NCBI RefSeq assembly: GCF_013141715.1
Contig: NZ_WHOA01000115.1
Location: forward strand, 32,923 to 96,922
Origin: Paenibacillus phytorum
Lineage (GTDB): Bacteria > Bacillota > Bacilli > Paenibacillales > NBRC-103111
DNA: 64,000 bases
Reading direction: 5' to 3'
Positions 1-9,313 of the stretch are shown piece by piece. The number at the start of each line of letters is the position of its first letter. Positions within the stretch are counted from its first letter, which is position 1. The position numbers were made by a program, and so were the translations under genes. The notes beneath the pieces were generated by a model that searched no databases, had not been told where the DNA came from, and saw nothing but the letters and a program-made list of their open reading frames with translations.

Positions 1-3000
1 CCTGCTGGAATTGGGAATGTAATCGTTACAGGCTTATTCAAGCCATTATTCATTTCATATTGCTTACCGGCTGTGTCGGTCACAATGATCGAGAGATCGA
101 GCACCTGTCCACCTAGCGTATAAAGACCGTTATCCTTGCGGCTCGCTTCTCTTAATGTCTGGTCCGCTTGACCGCCTGAGATCGGTTCGATTTTAACCGT
201 AATTGCGGCAGAGTTGTCAGGAGAAGGCAATAAATTACTTGCGGATATCAACAGATCGCCAGGAACGATCAATTTGACATCGTGTGCCTGGACAATTATT
301 GAGCGTCCTTGAAGCTGATATGCCTGCGCCATCGGAACAACAATGTGATTTTGCCCTTCCGCCAAAGTGACGGGTACAGATGCAGAGTTCTTTTGTAAGT
401 CTTCATCCTTGATGGTAGCAACGTCTTTCGGCAGTTCCGGCTTTACCGGTGTTACTTCAGACGGTAGAGATGGTTCCGACGAATCTGATAATCGATAAAC
501 GATAATCACGTATTCTTTGGTAGTACCGTCCTGTGCAGTGACAAGGACAGAGATGCGATTTGATCCGACGCTCAGGCTGCTGCCGCCTGTAACAACTACT
601 TTGGATGTAACATGCTCGGCGGAGTAGGTCACCGTTGCTACCGTAGTCCCATAAGGTACTTCCACCATATAGCTCAGCTTGTTCGGTGCGAATCCATTGA
701 TTGCGATCGTGTTGACACGCAAATCGAACAGGTTAGTGTTGGATGATAACGCAGCAGGTTGTCTGGTTATCATCATGCTATAAACACGCTTTGTCCCGTC
801 TTCAGCCGTAACTGTAACAGTAACCGCATTGACGCCGACAACCAAATACTCTCCTCCAGCAATCATTACAGTTGCTTCAGGATCGGTTGCTGTATAAACG
901 ACATGGATAACCGTGGTTTCATGCGTTACCGACAATGAATAGGAGAGCTTGTCTGAAGCGAATCCTTCCAACGTCGTTCCGTTCACGCGAAGATCAAGCA
1001 AGGAACTGTCGGTCGAGGCAGCAAGCGGATGCCTCGTTATGAGAATATTATAAATACACTTTGTCCCGTCTTCAGCCGTACTCGTCACAGTGATCGTATT
1101 TACACCGACGCTTAAATCATTGCCGCCAACAACCACTACGCTAGTAGCAAGATTTACCGATGTATAAGTAATATTGGTAACCGTGGTTTCATAAGGTACC
1201 GACAACGAATAGTCAAGCTTATCCCATGTGAAGCCGCTAAGCGTTTCCGAGTTAACGCGCAGATCACTCAAGTAAGCAGGTGGTATGTCGAGACGGTTCA
1301 CATTGATGACATATGAACTGGCTCTTGCGTTCGGAGCTGTTACCGTCACCGTCACTACGTTATTACCAACCTGAAGGTTGGAGCCGCCGTTGACTACTAC
1401 TGTAGTCTGAGGATCGTAAACCGTATAGGTAACACTCGCATCAGTCACGTTATAGGGGACGTTCAGCGAATAGTCCAATTTATTCGGTTCGAATCTGTCT
1501 ACCAAGACATCGTTAATTTTCAACTCCTTCAGTCTCGCGCTTGGAACCTTATCGCCAGTAAAATCGATTTCGCTCATACTGGCAAATGTTAGGGTAGGAT
1601 TCGTATTATAGGATCCCGTAATTACGAATTTCACGTAGCGGCCCTGCACAGAATTGTTCAAAGCAACAAAGTCCGAGAATACACGTCCTGTCCACGTTTT
1701 TCCAAACGCGCCGGAGGCCTTGTTGGCCGCATTGCCCAAGAAAGCAGGATCGCTTAGGTCTGCCACGTTATCAGAGGCGTAGAATTCGAACGTATTTGGG
1801 GCCTCCAAACTTTGAGTAGGTCGACTCTTTCTCTGTATGCCGCTGATCTTATACGTGTCCTTCATATCGATAATGATCCAGTGCGGGAATGTAGCAGCAG
1901 GAGTCACCCATTTGGAAATCCAGACTGTTGATTCTTGTCCGTCTAAGATGTATTTAGCCTCTGCGCTCTCATTGGATGCGTAAGAACTGAAAGAATCGAT
2001 TGAGAATTCCGTTTTTGGAATAAACGTGTACACGATGGCATTCTGGGCAGTTTGCAAAGCCCACATCAAATCGAGATAGCCTTGATCGATCACATTAGCG
2101 CTCTCGCCTGAGCTAATGGCTTTTGTGGCTGTGATTAGAGCCTGCAGCTCATTTTGCGCTTGCTGGGGAAGTGACAATCCCTTCGTTCCCGCAACATACG
2201 CAGTAAACTTCTCAGCTTCCTGAAGCTTCGCATTCAGTTGCTCGTAAGTGTACAATTTCGTCGACAGATAAGAGTCGGAAAGCGCTTTGGCTTCCGTGGC
2301 GGACAGCGCACGTTTCCATATCTTTAAATCGTCCAACGTAACGGTTGCTCCGCCTTTGCTTTTATTGCCGTCTGCACCGATGATGACGTGATAGGGAGTA
2401 TCCATGCTGGATGCGCCAACCAGGGTGATATCCTGGGTAGCCTTCTCAACGCCATCCACATAAGTTTTGGCTGTATTGTTCGTTCTGTCTACCGTTATGG
2501 TAAATTGATGCAAATCGGTGCCTACACTTTGAGCCGAATAATCAACACGATTGGTACCGTCTCCCATGTTAAGCGTCATGTTGTTTGTAGTCGAGGGACC
2601 GATATACCAACCTGCATTATTAGGCGACCCCCAGTCTTTGTTGGAGATTACCGTCTGATCGCCGGTCAAATTACCTGCGTGCCAGAATGATACTGTAAAG
2701 TCACCGTTACCGAACTTCAAGTCGGACCTGTCTCCGAGATCGATATAGTTGGCGTTACCAGCAGCAATGCTAGCGGCTTGACCGGACTTACCAGCTACAT
2801 ATGTGACATTTCCGGCAAGGGTAGCCAGGCCCGTTGCACCGGCTGCATCATCATTCAAATTGCCGTTGAATTTCATATCAGAGACGAGTTGGTTCCACAT
2901 CGTACTAGGATCGATGGGAGTCAATTCCGGTGGGGTGACTTGAGTTCGGAAGATGGTCTTCACGGGCGTGCTTACGTTGCCGTAAGAATCCACGGCCGAT

Positions 3001-4595
3001 ACATTTATAACGTAAGACTTTGTTGGATCCAGTCCGGGCATTGGTATATTCATTTTATTCGGTATCGGAGAAAAGTAATAATCAGACAAAACACTGTACG
3101 TTTTTTCTTCTTGAGCCGTTCTCTCGTTAAACAATTTGATTAAGTAATGATGCATATTTTGATCATCCATGGCTTGCCTGAACGAGAGGACCGGCACATT
3201 ATCTGCTCCTGGCACAACCTTCAAATCGGGATTCGCCGGGAATTGAGGAGCTGTTTTGTTACTCTTGCTTGTCGTGTAGGTAAAATTGCTTTTAATTTCT
3301 GCATTCGTATTTCCTGTCAATTTCACAACCCATTTCTTGCCCGCCAATGCGCCAGCGCTGCGGTAAGGAGGGGCTTCAGCTCCTTTCCATATCCAATTAG
3401 GTCGAATATTCCCCGGATCGCCATTATAATCTATTCGCTCAATCTCTATACGATCCTGGTACACCTCAATGATTTGAGATTCAGACACGGGGACTAAGTG
3501 ATCCTCTTTCAGCCCATCTTCTTTCGTGACCAAAGAATAGCCTGAATCCGTCTCCGCATACGACATTGAACCGACATTGATCGCTGTAAAATCTTTCTGA
3601 TAAATCGACCGTTCATCGTTAATGTTCAAATGGGAGTGGCCGGATAATACAACCACTTGCGGAAAATTCTGCAAATCTGTATTTAGGTTCGGATTGCTTC
3701 CTGCTATACCGTCCATTACGGTGCCGGAGATGGGATGATGCAAAGTGATGAAAATCGGCTTATTCAGATTTGCCGGATCGGCAGTCAGTGCCGCAAGCCT
3801 TCCCTTCAGCCAGTTCCTTTGTGTCGTGTCGCTGTTGTAGTTGTTCGCGTTCAAAAAGAAAAAGGAATAGCCTTTGATTACCTTCTCGTAATAACCGTTC
3901 GACTGTGTCGTAAACCATTCGGCTGGGTAACGAGTTCTGACATCAGCTACACTTGCATCATGATTACCCATAGCAATCTGAATAGGCATATTCGTCCAGT
4001 TTTTGCGTACTAATTGCTCATTGAGAATATTATAAGCAAACGTATGATCAGGTCCTTTGCCATCGCCATTATCATTGATGATGTCACCCGCAACAACAAT
4101 GGTGTCCGGATTCGGTAAAATAGAAGAAAGGACATCAAAGTTGCTGGTCCAAATCTTTCTTATTAAGGTTTCCCACTCAGGTGTGCCAGGACCAATGTGG
4201 ATATCCGACATCGCAGCAAATTTCAGCAGAGGTTGTTCGGTTGTTTTAATGATATAACCGTATGACCATGCTTGACTCCAGACACCGTCCTTCGTAGCAA
4301 TCACCGAAATGTTCGCCGATTCTGTGAGAACGATCGGCGTTCCGTTATACTTCGGACTAGTTTCGTCAGGTAATGTGCCATCCAGCGTATAATAGATTTC
4401 CGCATCTGGGGTAGCGGAGGTAAGCGCTACACTGACGGATTCCTCGTAGCGGCCTGCTGGCATTGAGGGAACTGGATTCTCAACAGCGGTGGATGCAAAT
4501 GCAATTGGGATAACGCCTGCTGCGGCTGAGTAAACAACCGAACAAGTGATGACGCATGCCATAAATGCGGATAAGAATTTCTTGGTACTCAACAA
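1..4595 (-). CDS. Secreted multidomain metallophosphoesterase (3' end outside window)
   Basis: Reading is open from a TTG at 4595 to the window edge (about 1531 residues, no stop), so the C-terminus is missing. AGGAGG lies 7 bases upstream; a second TTG follows at once. A signal peptide is followed by a chitobiase-like beta domain (about residues 45-85, with EIYYTLDGT). A calcineurin-like phosphoesterase core has D131/H133 in SDIHIG, GD at 170-171, GNHD at 210-213, HHP near 285 and GHSH at 319-322, which is the full metal-ligand set of the family. Next come a LamG-like lectin fold (about 570-750), a discoidin (F5/8 type C) domain (about 850-1000), and at least four cadherin-like beta-sandwich repeats, each with an 'SLxVPYxTTVxxVTYT' pattern. 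Such proteins hydrolyse phosphoesters at the cell surface; the substrate is unknown. S-layer anchoring domains could follow beyond the edge but are not visible. Confidence 0.85.
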   Translation of the reverse strand, partial: MLSTKKFLSAFMACVITCSVVYSAAAGVIPIAFASTAVENPVPSMPAGRYEESVSVALTSATPDAEIYYTLDGTLPDETSPKYNGTPIVLTESANISVIATKDGVWSQAWSYGYIIKTTEQPLLKFAAMSDIHIGPGTPEWETLIRKIWTSNFDVLSSILPNPDTIVVAGDIINDNGDGKGPDHTFAYNILNEQLVRKNWTNMPIQIAMGNHDASVADVRTRYPAEWFTTQSNGYYEKVIKGYSFFFLNANNYNSDTTQRNWLKGRLAALTADPANLNKPIFITLHHPISGTVMDGIAGSNPNLNTDLQNFPQVVVLSGHSHLNINDERSIYQKDFTAINVGSMSYAETDSGYSLVTKEDGLKEDHLVPVSESQIIEVYQDRIEIERIDYNGDPGNIRPNWIWKGAEAPPYRSAGALAGKKWVVKLTGNTNAEIKSNFTYTTSKSNKTAPQFPANPDLKVVPGADNVPVLSFRQAMDDQNMHHYLIKLFNERTAQEEKTYSVLSDYYFSPIPNKMNIPMPGLDPTKSYVINVSAVDSYGNVSTPVKTIFRTQVTPPELTPIDPSTMWNQLVSDMKFNGNLNDDAAGATGLATLAGNVTYVAGKSGQAASIAAGNANYIDLGDRSDLKFGNGDFTVSFWHAGNLTGDQTVISNKDWGSPNNAGWYIGPSTTNNMTLNMGDGTNRVDYSAQSVGTDLHQFTITVDRTNNTAKTYVDGVEKATQDITLVGASSMDTPYHVIIGADGNKSKGGATVTLDDLKIWKRALSATEAKALSDSYLSTKLYTYEQLNAKLQEAEKFTAYVAGTKGLSLPQQAQNELQALITATKAISSGESANVIDQGYLDLMWALQTAQNAIVYTFIPKTEFSIDSFSSYASNESAEAKYILDGQESTVWISKWVTPAATFPHWIIIDMKDTYKISGIQRKSRPTQSLEAPNTFEFYASDNVADLSDPAFLGNAANKASGAFGKTWTGRVFSDFVALNNSVQGRYVKFVITGSYNTNPTLTFASMSEIDFTGDKVPSARLKELKINDVLVDRFEPNKLDYSLNVPYNVTDASVTYTVYDPQTTVVVNGGSNLQVGNNVVTVTVTAPNARASSYVINVNRLDIPPAYLSDLRVNSETLSGFTWDKLDYSLSVPYETTVTNITYTSVNLATSVVVVGGNDLSVGVNTITVTSTAEDGTKCIYNILITRHPLAASTDSSLLDLRVNGTTLEGFASDKLSYSLSVTHETTVIHVVYTATDPEATVMIAGGEYLVVGVNAVTVTVTAEDGTKRVYSMMITRQPAALSSNTNLFDLRVNTIAINGFAPNKLSYMVEVPYGTTVATVTYSAEHVTSKVVVTGGSSLSVGSNRISVLVTAQDGTTKEYVIIVYRLSDSSEPSLPSEVTPVKPELPKDVATIKDEDLQKNSASVPVTLAEGQNHIVVPMAQAYQLQGRSIIVQAHDVKLIVPGDLLISASNLLPSPDNSAAITVKIEPISGGQADQTLREASRKDNGLYTLGGQVLDLSIIVTDTAGKQYEMNNGLNKPVTITFPIPA

Positions 4596-5095
4596 ATGAA
4601 GTCCTCCTCTTAGTTATGATTCACTGTTCAAGTATATAAATAAACAGCATATTCAAGCAATGTATTTTGCGTTATTTTACAATATATTTATTTTTTATGA
4701 TTCATTAATTTTCGGAATTGATACATAAATTAGTACGTTCACACGTAATAACAGATCACAAGTTCCCCTCTATATTTTTGAGAATAATACTCTATAATCA
4801 CAACATTCCAGATATTGTATAACGGAAATAATGCTCGATATTCCTTGATATACAGCTAAATACAACAATAAACGAGAGGTGTGTCTGCCGCCAGAACATT
4901 TCTAATCGGCATCGTACATTCCATTCACCCGACCAACAATTAACGAGAATTCTACATATTCCTTAGAATATTTTGCCAGCATTGGCCGCTAAATCGTATT
5001 ATAAAAACAGCATAAAAAAGCTAAAAGAAGCATTTTTGCGTTTTTTAAACTTCCAACATTATCTCTCTACAAATGTCACCAATGCTTGAGTGAAG
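4596..5095. other. AT-rich intergenic region
   Basis: About 500 bases with no coding sequence that I can support. It holds the upstream region of the phosphoesterase gene on the minus strand. It is rich in A/T tracts and has no obvious operator or RNA structure. Confidence 0.5.
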
Positions 5096-5133
5096 AAAAA
5101 CCGTCAGGGAAGTTACTCCTGACGGTTCTTTTT
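5096..5133. terminator. Bidirectional intrinsic terminator
   Basis: A perfect 8-bp stem (CCGTCAGG / CCTGACGG, 5101-5108 and 5118-5125) with a 9-base loop is flanked by AAAAA on the left and TTCTTTTT on the right, so it can act in both directions. On the minus strand it lies just downstream of the transposase remnant. Confidence 0.75.
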
Positions 5134-5142
5134 GGGTTTGAC

Positions 5143-5284
5143 TTACATCGGTAATTTTGTACTCATGACCACTTCCGTTTCGCCATAGGAGCAGGTAGTG
5201 TAAAAATGCCCTTTGCAGCGATACGGCACTTTCCGTATGTCGAGGCACCCTTCGCAAACTAGAAACTTAAATCCTTTCTAGGAT
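5143..5284 (-). mobile_element. Remnant of an IS91-like transposase zinc-binding domain
   Basis: The minus-strand frame ending at TAA 5143-5145 reads a stretch with four cysteines: VCEGC, then YRCKGHF, then TTCSYGETE. This CxxC...C...C arrangement with 'RCKG-F--TC--GE' resembles the N-terminal zinc finger of IS91-type transposases. It has no start codon and no catalytic region, so it is a fragment of about 45 residues. An unrelated zinc-ribbon fragment is possible. Confidence 0.45.
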
Positions 5285-5307
5285 CACCATCAGCCACGGA
5301 ATAGCCA

Positions 5308-5868
5308 TCAATTCGCATATTCAAACGCGTCTACAGACGCAAAGGTCCCACTGGAAGAAGGATTCTTCGTTCCTTTATTCACGATTTTAATCGTATGTGA
5401 AGCATTCGACAACCCTGTCTTGGCATACGCCACCACTTGTTTGGTTACGCTGGGAGCGAACAAATTAATATTACCTTGATCTAGCACCCCGTAGATTGCG
5501 TCCAAGATACGCCAACTTCAAATCCACCACGCGCCTTTATCCCCGAGAAACTTCCAGTAGTCCAGGACGAAGGCAATGCCGGTATCTACGATACTGTAGT
5601 CATTATTCCATTCCTTTATTTCCCCGCTGCTTCCAATTTGATAGGGGAGTAACTTCGGCAGGGCAATCTGGATACGATTCAACAAATCAACATCCGCAGG
5701 TGAATCTGCCTCCAAAATACTCCCTGCTTCCAGAATATTTTCAAACAGCTCGCGAATTACCGTCATGTCGATCGTTGAACCTTGACTGACTGCAATGGCA
5801 ATAGCTCCATATCCACTGCCGTGGAACAACTGATCCAAGCCTTTCGGTCCCTGCAAGATAGGCCGCAC
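5308..5868 (-). pseudogene. GH95-like glycosidase fragment fused to a C-terminal beta domain, with an internal stop
   Basis: One reading frame runs from about 5868 to 5308 with an in-frame TGA at 5518-5520. The first part contains STIDMTVIRELFENILEAG and LPYQIGSSGEIKEWNNDY. These match the 'D-x-IR-LF-N--EA--IL ... P-QIG--G-I-EW--D' segment of GH95 alpha-L-fucosidases. After it the text no longer follows GH95; past the stop comes a beta-sandwich-like tail (VVAYAKTGLSNASHTIKIV) typical of secreted hydrolase C-termini. Most of the catalytic domain is absent. The frame abuts and slightly overlaps the AraC fragment on the other strand, which marks a rearrangement junction. It cannot encode an active enzyme. 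The GH95 assignment is by motif memory. Confidence 0.6.
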
Positions 5869-6304
5869 AACGATCCGTCAGAGACAGTCTCTTCTCTCGA
5901 CCGCTCCCTTGCAGAATTGTCTATCCAGGCTCAGTTACTCGAGTTTATTACCAACCTATGCCGCTTCTTTCTCCAACAAACCCAGCAAACGTATGTGGGA
6001 ATTGGCACTTCCACGCAGTTTGCGCTAGCCCATGAGATGGCTTCGCTGCTTGAAGCGTCCATACATGAACCGATTACATTCAATGAGCTAGCAGGAAAAT
6101 TAAACGTAAATCGCTCTTACTTATCCGAGGTTGACCGAATCCGAGTTATCCATCGAGCAAATCGCCGATAAACTCCAGTTTTCATCGGCGAGCCACTTTT
6201 TCCAGCACTTCCGACAGTGGACGGGGCTGACACCACACAAGTTTCGCAATCAGAAAGTTAAAGAAAATCTGCCAACGGCGAACTACACAACTACTTATTT
6301 GTGA
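5869..6304 (+). pseudogene. Broken AraC-family regulator
   Basis: On the plus strand the frame entering from about 5865 reads SIQAQLLEFITNLCRFF and then ITFNELAGKLNVNRSYLSEV, the linker and first helix-turn-helix of an AraC protein. Near 6130 the reading shifts frame and sequence is lost. The other frame then gives SIEQIADKLQFSSASHFFQ and FRQWTGLTPHKFR, the second helix-turn-helix, ending at TGA 6302-6304. The sensory N-terminus is missing and replaced by antisense GH95 sequence. It is a decayed regulator, probably once paired with the neighbouring glycosidase. No functional product is expected. Confidence 0.7.
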
Positions 6305-6312
6305 CAGCATAA

Positions 6313-6355
6313 AAAAAAGGGGTGACGAATGATTCCATCCGATTTGCCCCTTTTT
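6313..6355. terminator. Intrinsic terminator between converging units
   Basis: AAAAGGGG (about 6315-6322) pairs with CCCCTTTT (6347-6354), with an A-run on the left and T-run on the right. It lies 7 bases beyond the oxidoreductase stop on the minus strand and beyond the AraC remnant on the plus strand. The inner part of the loop is imperfectly paired. Confidence 0.55.
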
Positions 6356-6361
6356 GTGCCT

Positions 6362-7687
6362 CTACACTCGCTTGATCTCAACGGTTCTTTGTTCCAGTCG
6401 GGACTGATCGGCTGCGAATCCGATCAAGTGCCCGTGAAGTGACTTCTCCAGAGATGTGGAGGAGATCGATGGCACTGCACCCTTCAATACTTTTACGAAG
6501 TCGGCGACAAGAAGCAAGTCTCCTCCGCCATGCATATCCTCTGACACCCCAACTTTAATCTGTTGCTCGGAATAGATATGGCCTTTGCGGGCATCGGGAT
6601 GTCGGATGACATAAGCACCTGCTTCCATTTCTCCCTGAATTTCGCCTTTAGTCCCAACAATATGAATGGAACGGCCTGGCTTGGAAGTACCCCCAGTCAT
6701 AACATGCGTTCCCGTACTGCCATCTGAGAACTCTATGATTACCGTTTGATGATCAACCACATCGTTATCGCAGCGCCAGACGCAACGACCGTATGGGCTG
6801 TCCTTTCGCAGCGACTCCGCCAATTCCTCATCGCTCATCGTAACGCCTAAATGGGTATTGTAGGTTACATAAGCCTTCCACAAACGCTGCTCAATGTAAT
6901 GTTTCCGCGCAGAATAAGCGCAAGATTCCTCAATTGAACAATCGACCAGACACCGCGTGCCGGACCCTGAAGGCGCTTTCTCAGGCCGAAATTGCAGCAG
7001 GCTTCCGAAGCTGCTTACTTTCACCGGCTGGATATCTCCCTTCATCCAGGCTAATACGTCCAAGTCGTGGCAGCTTTTGGCCATGAGCATGGAGGAACCA
7101 CCTTTATCCACACGCCCCCATTTTCCTCTGACATATGCCATAGCCATGTGGTGATAAGTAACGTTCTCTATTGTCGTCAAACTGACAATATCACCGATTA
7201 CGCCATCTGCTATGGTTTGACGAATCGATTCGTAAAAAGGTGCATAGCGCAGCACGTGACAAATCATGACTTTTCTGCCATGGCGCTCAGCTTCTTCATA
7301 CAAATCCATAACTTCATCCGCGCTGACGCCGATCGGTTTCTCCAGCATGATGTCATAACCAGCTCTTAGCAACGGAATCGTAGAAGATACATGCATATGA
7401 TCCATGGTACCGTTAATCACGGCATCCGCGATCTTGGGCTTACCGACAAGTTCCTCAATATCAGCAAAGCAATACTCCTCTGATAATCCGAAACGGGACT
7501 TGGTTAAATTTCTACGCTCGCTATCCGGCTCTACAACCCCGACAATTTTCAGTCGTTCAGGATGAAACTCTGCAAAAGAAGCGTAAATTAGGCTGCGATG
7601 ACCGGCTCCCACGATAATGGCAGTAACAGGACTCTCATGATCCTTCTTATGCTTATATGCAATATCCGCTGATAATTGGTTGCTCAT
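6362..7687 (-). CDS. Gfo/Idh/MocA-family oxidoreductase
   Basis: This is an NAD(P)-dependent sugar or cyclitol dehydrogenase-like protein of 441 residues. An N-terminal Rossmann fold carries AIIVGAGHRS (the last glycine of GxGxxG is replaced by Ser). The family LEKPIG motif, whose Lys is the usual catalytic residue, and a C-terminal alpha/beta domain with GGSSMLMAKSCHDLD, where His may assist catalysis, follow. The start is the second ATG in frame (7687): GGGGGAA sits about 7 bases before it and would overlap the first ATG at 7693. It is the last gene of module A, 39 bases after the binding lipoprotein, so it probably converts a monosaccharide brought in by that transporter. Substrate unknown. 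Confidence 0.88.
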   Translation of the reverse strand: MSNQLSADIAYKHKKDHESPVTAIIVGAGHRSLIYASFAEFHPERLKIVGVVEPDSERRNLTKSRFGLSEEYCFADIEELVGKPKIADAVINGTMDHMHVSSTIPLLRAGYDIMLEKPIGVSADEVMDLYEEAERHGRKVMICHVLRYAPFYESIRQTIADGVIGDIVSLTTIENVTYHHMAMAYVRGKWGRVDKGGSSMLMAKSCHDLDVLAWMKGDIQPVKVSSFGSLLQFRPEKAPSGSGTRCLVDCSIEESCAYSARKHYIEQRLWKAYVTYNTHLGVTMSDEELAESLRKDSPYGRCVWRCDNDVVDHQTVIIEFSDGSTGTHVMTGGTSKPGRSIHIVGTKGEIQGEMEAGAYVIRHPDARKGHIYSEQQIKVGVSEDMHGGGDLLLVADFVKVLKGAVPSISSTSLEKSLHGHLIGFAADQSRLEQRTVEIKRV

Positions 7688-7726
7688 TCTCATTTCCCCC
7701 TAGATGAATAAATATGATGAAATCGT

Positions 7727-9283
7727 TTATTTCTTATTTTTTTGATACCATTGGGTTGCTTCATCAATGGCTTTATTACCACCACGAGCTTTCCAGTCTG
7801 CAACGAATTTATCAAAGTAATCGATACTTTCCTGTCCAACGATGATTTTGGCTGCAGTTTCCATAAACAATCCGTTTTTGGCGAGTTCAGGTTGAGACAG
7901 CATAATGGCAGGAACAGGCATATCAAGTCCATCATTCACGCGACCTTCGCTGTTTGCAACTTTCGAAGCATTCATGATTAGATCTCCGTGCAGGCGCCCT
8001 TTCATAAAATCTTCGTTCGTAAGATAAGGTTTACCGGTAATTTGCAGGAACATCAAGTGCATAACTTCCTTGTTAATTCCATCCGCAGTTGTCTGATATT
8101 GATACTCGATCTTACCGTTATTTAAGGTATAGTCATTGCCCTCAATGCCATAAGTCAAGAATGTATCCGCTTCTTTCGAGTAAAACCAATTTAAAAATTT
8201 AATAACATCCTCAGCTTTCTTACTGCTGGCAGGGACGGCATAAGCCGACCTGATCGGTGAAATGATGTCTGCTCCGCCTTTTCCGTCTGGACCAATTGGT
8301 GCAGGGATGTTAATGATTTCAGCAGTAGGTTCCCCTTTCTTTACTTCGGACAACCACTTGTCGGGATAGCCCGGATCATGTATCCACATGCCTACGCGAG
8401 CAGCACCCTTAATTTTCGCATCCCAATCCTTGCCTTCTTGAACAAACACTTCATTGTCAAGGAGCTTTTCTTTGTACAGATATTGATAAATTTTCAATGC
8501 CTCTTTCATTTCAGGCAAAATGTATTTAGGAACCAGCTTGTTATCCTTGTACTTCCAAGTGCCCGCAGATATTCCTTCGCCAGGATTGACATCATAGGCT
8601 CCAAAAAAGGCTTCAGCAACTCTTAAATTCTTGCGTCCTGAGAATGGAATTTCATCTTTTTTACCGTTGCCATTCGGGTCCATATCGCGAAATGCGGTCA
8701 ATACATTTATGTATTCATCTATCGTTTTGGGTACCTGTAATCCAAGTTTATCAAGCCAGTCTTTCCGCATATAGACAACCTGATTACGTGTCGTGCCCGA
8801 CATTGTTGGTATCGCATATATTTTTCCGTCCTTACTTATTGTAGGAGAATCCCATACTTCTTTAGGGATATTGCTTTTAAGATTAGGACCGAATTTATCT
8901 ATTAGATCATTCAGCTCCGTAAAAGCTCCGTTATTTATAGCGGGTGTGGACACCTTCGTATTAATGGCTGAAATTTCAAGGAGATCCGGCAGCTTTTCAT
9001 TAGCAGCAAGCAGTAAATTAAGTTTTTGATCAAAATCTGTTGCGGGAATGAGTTCGATGTTGATATTTGTTTGGGATAGTTCCTCTAACTTTTTAACATA
9101 GATATCTTCATTAATATTAGGAGATGCTTCAACATATGGAAATGATCTTGAGTTCATAGTTATGTTTATTGAGGGAACTCGATGTCCATCCGGCGAACTT
9201 TTGCCTTCATCTGAATGATTACTACAAGCGGAAATCATTGTAGTAACCAAAAGTGTTCCAACTACTTTTTTGCTTGCTCTCAT
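7727..9283 (-). CDS. Extracellular sugar-binding lipoprotein, module A
   Basis: A family-1 solute-binding protein of 518 residues resembling the LplA group. A lipoprotein signal with lipobox ISAC (Cys20) anchors it to the outer face of the membrane. Typical motifs are YMRKDWLDKLGLQVPKT and a DPNGNGKKDEIPF calcium-like loop common in oligosaccharide binders. It lies 30 bases downstream of the second permease gene. The order permease-permease-binding protein differs from modules D and E, where the binding protein comes first. The RBS GGGAGCGGG precedes ATG 9283. The specific sugar is unknown; neighbours suggest an oligosaccharide. Confidence 0.9.
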   Translation of the reverse strand: MRASKKVVGTLLVTTMISACSNHSDEGKSSPDGHRVPSINITMNSRSFPYVEASPNINEDIYVKKLEELSQTNINIELIPATDFDQKLNLLLAANEKLPDLLEISAINTKVSTPAINNGAFTELNDLIDKFGPNLKSNIPKEVWDSPTISKDGKIYAIPTMSGTTRNQVVYMRKDWLDKLGLQVPKTIDEYINVLTAFRDMDPNGNGKKDEIPFSGRKNLRVAEAFFGAYDVNPGEGISAGTWKYKDNKLVPKYILPEMKEALKIYQYLYKEKLLDNEVFVQEGKDWDAKIKGAARVGMWIHDPGYPDKWLSEVKKGEPTAEIINIPAPIGPDGKGGADIISPIRSAYAVPASSKKAEDVIKFLNWFYSKEADTFLTYGIEGNDYTLNNGKIEYQYQTTADGINKEVMHLMFLQITGKPYLTNEDFMKGRLHGDLIMNASKVANSEGRVNDGLDMPVPAIMLSQPELAKNGLFMETAAKIIVGQESIDYFDKFVADWKARGGNKAIDEATQWYQKNKK

Positions 9284-9313
9284 TCAAATCCCGCTCCCTT
9301 GGTCACTTTATTT

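Noticed and set aside
2388..4257. Several plus-strand open frames inside the phosphoesterase gene
   Set aside because: They lie antisense to a continuous minus-strand frame with clear catalytic motifs; they lack ribosome sites and known motifs.
5045..5257. 70-codon minus-strand frame next to the terminator
   Set aside because: It runs through the terminator hairpin and is out of frame with the zinc-finger remnant, which explains the same bases better.
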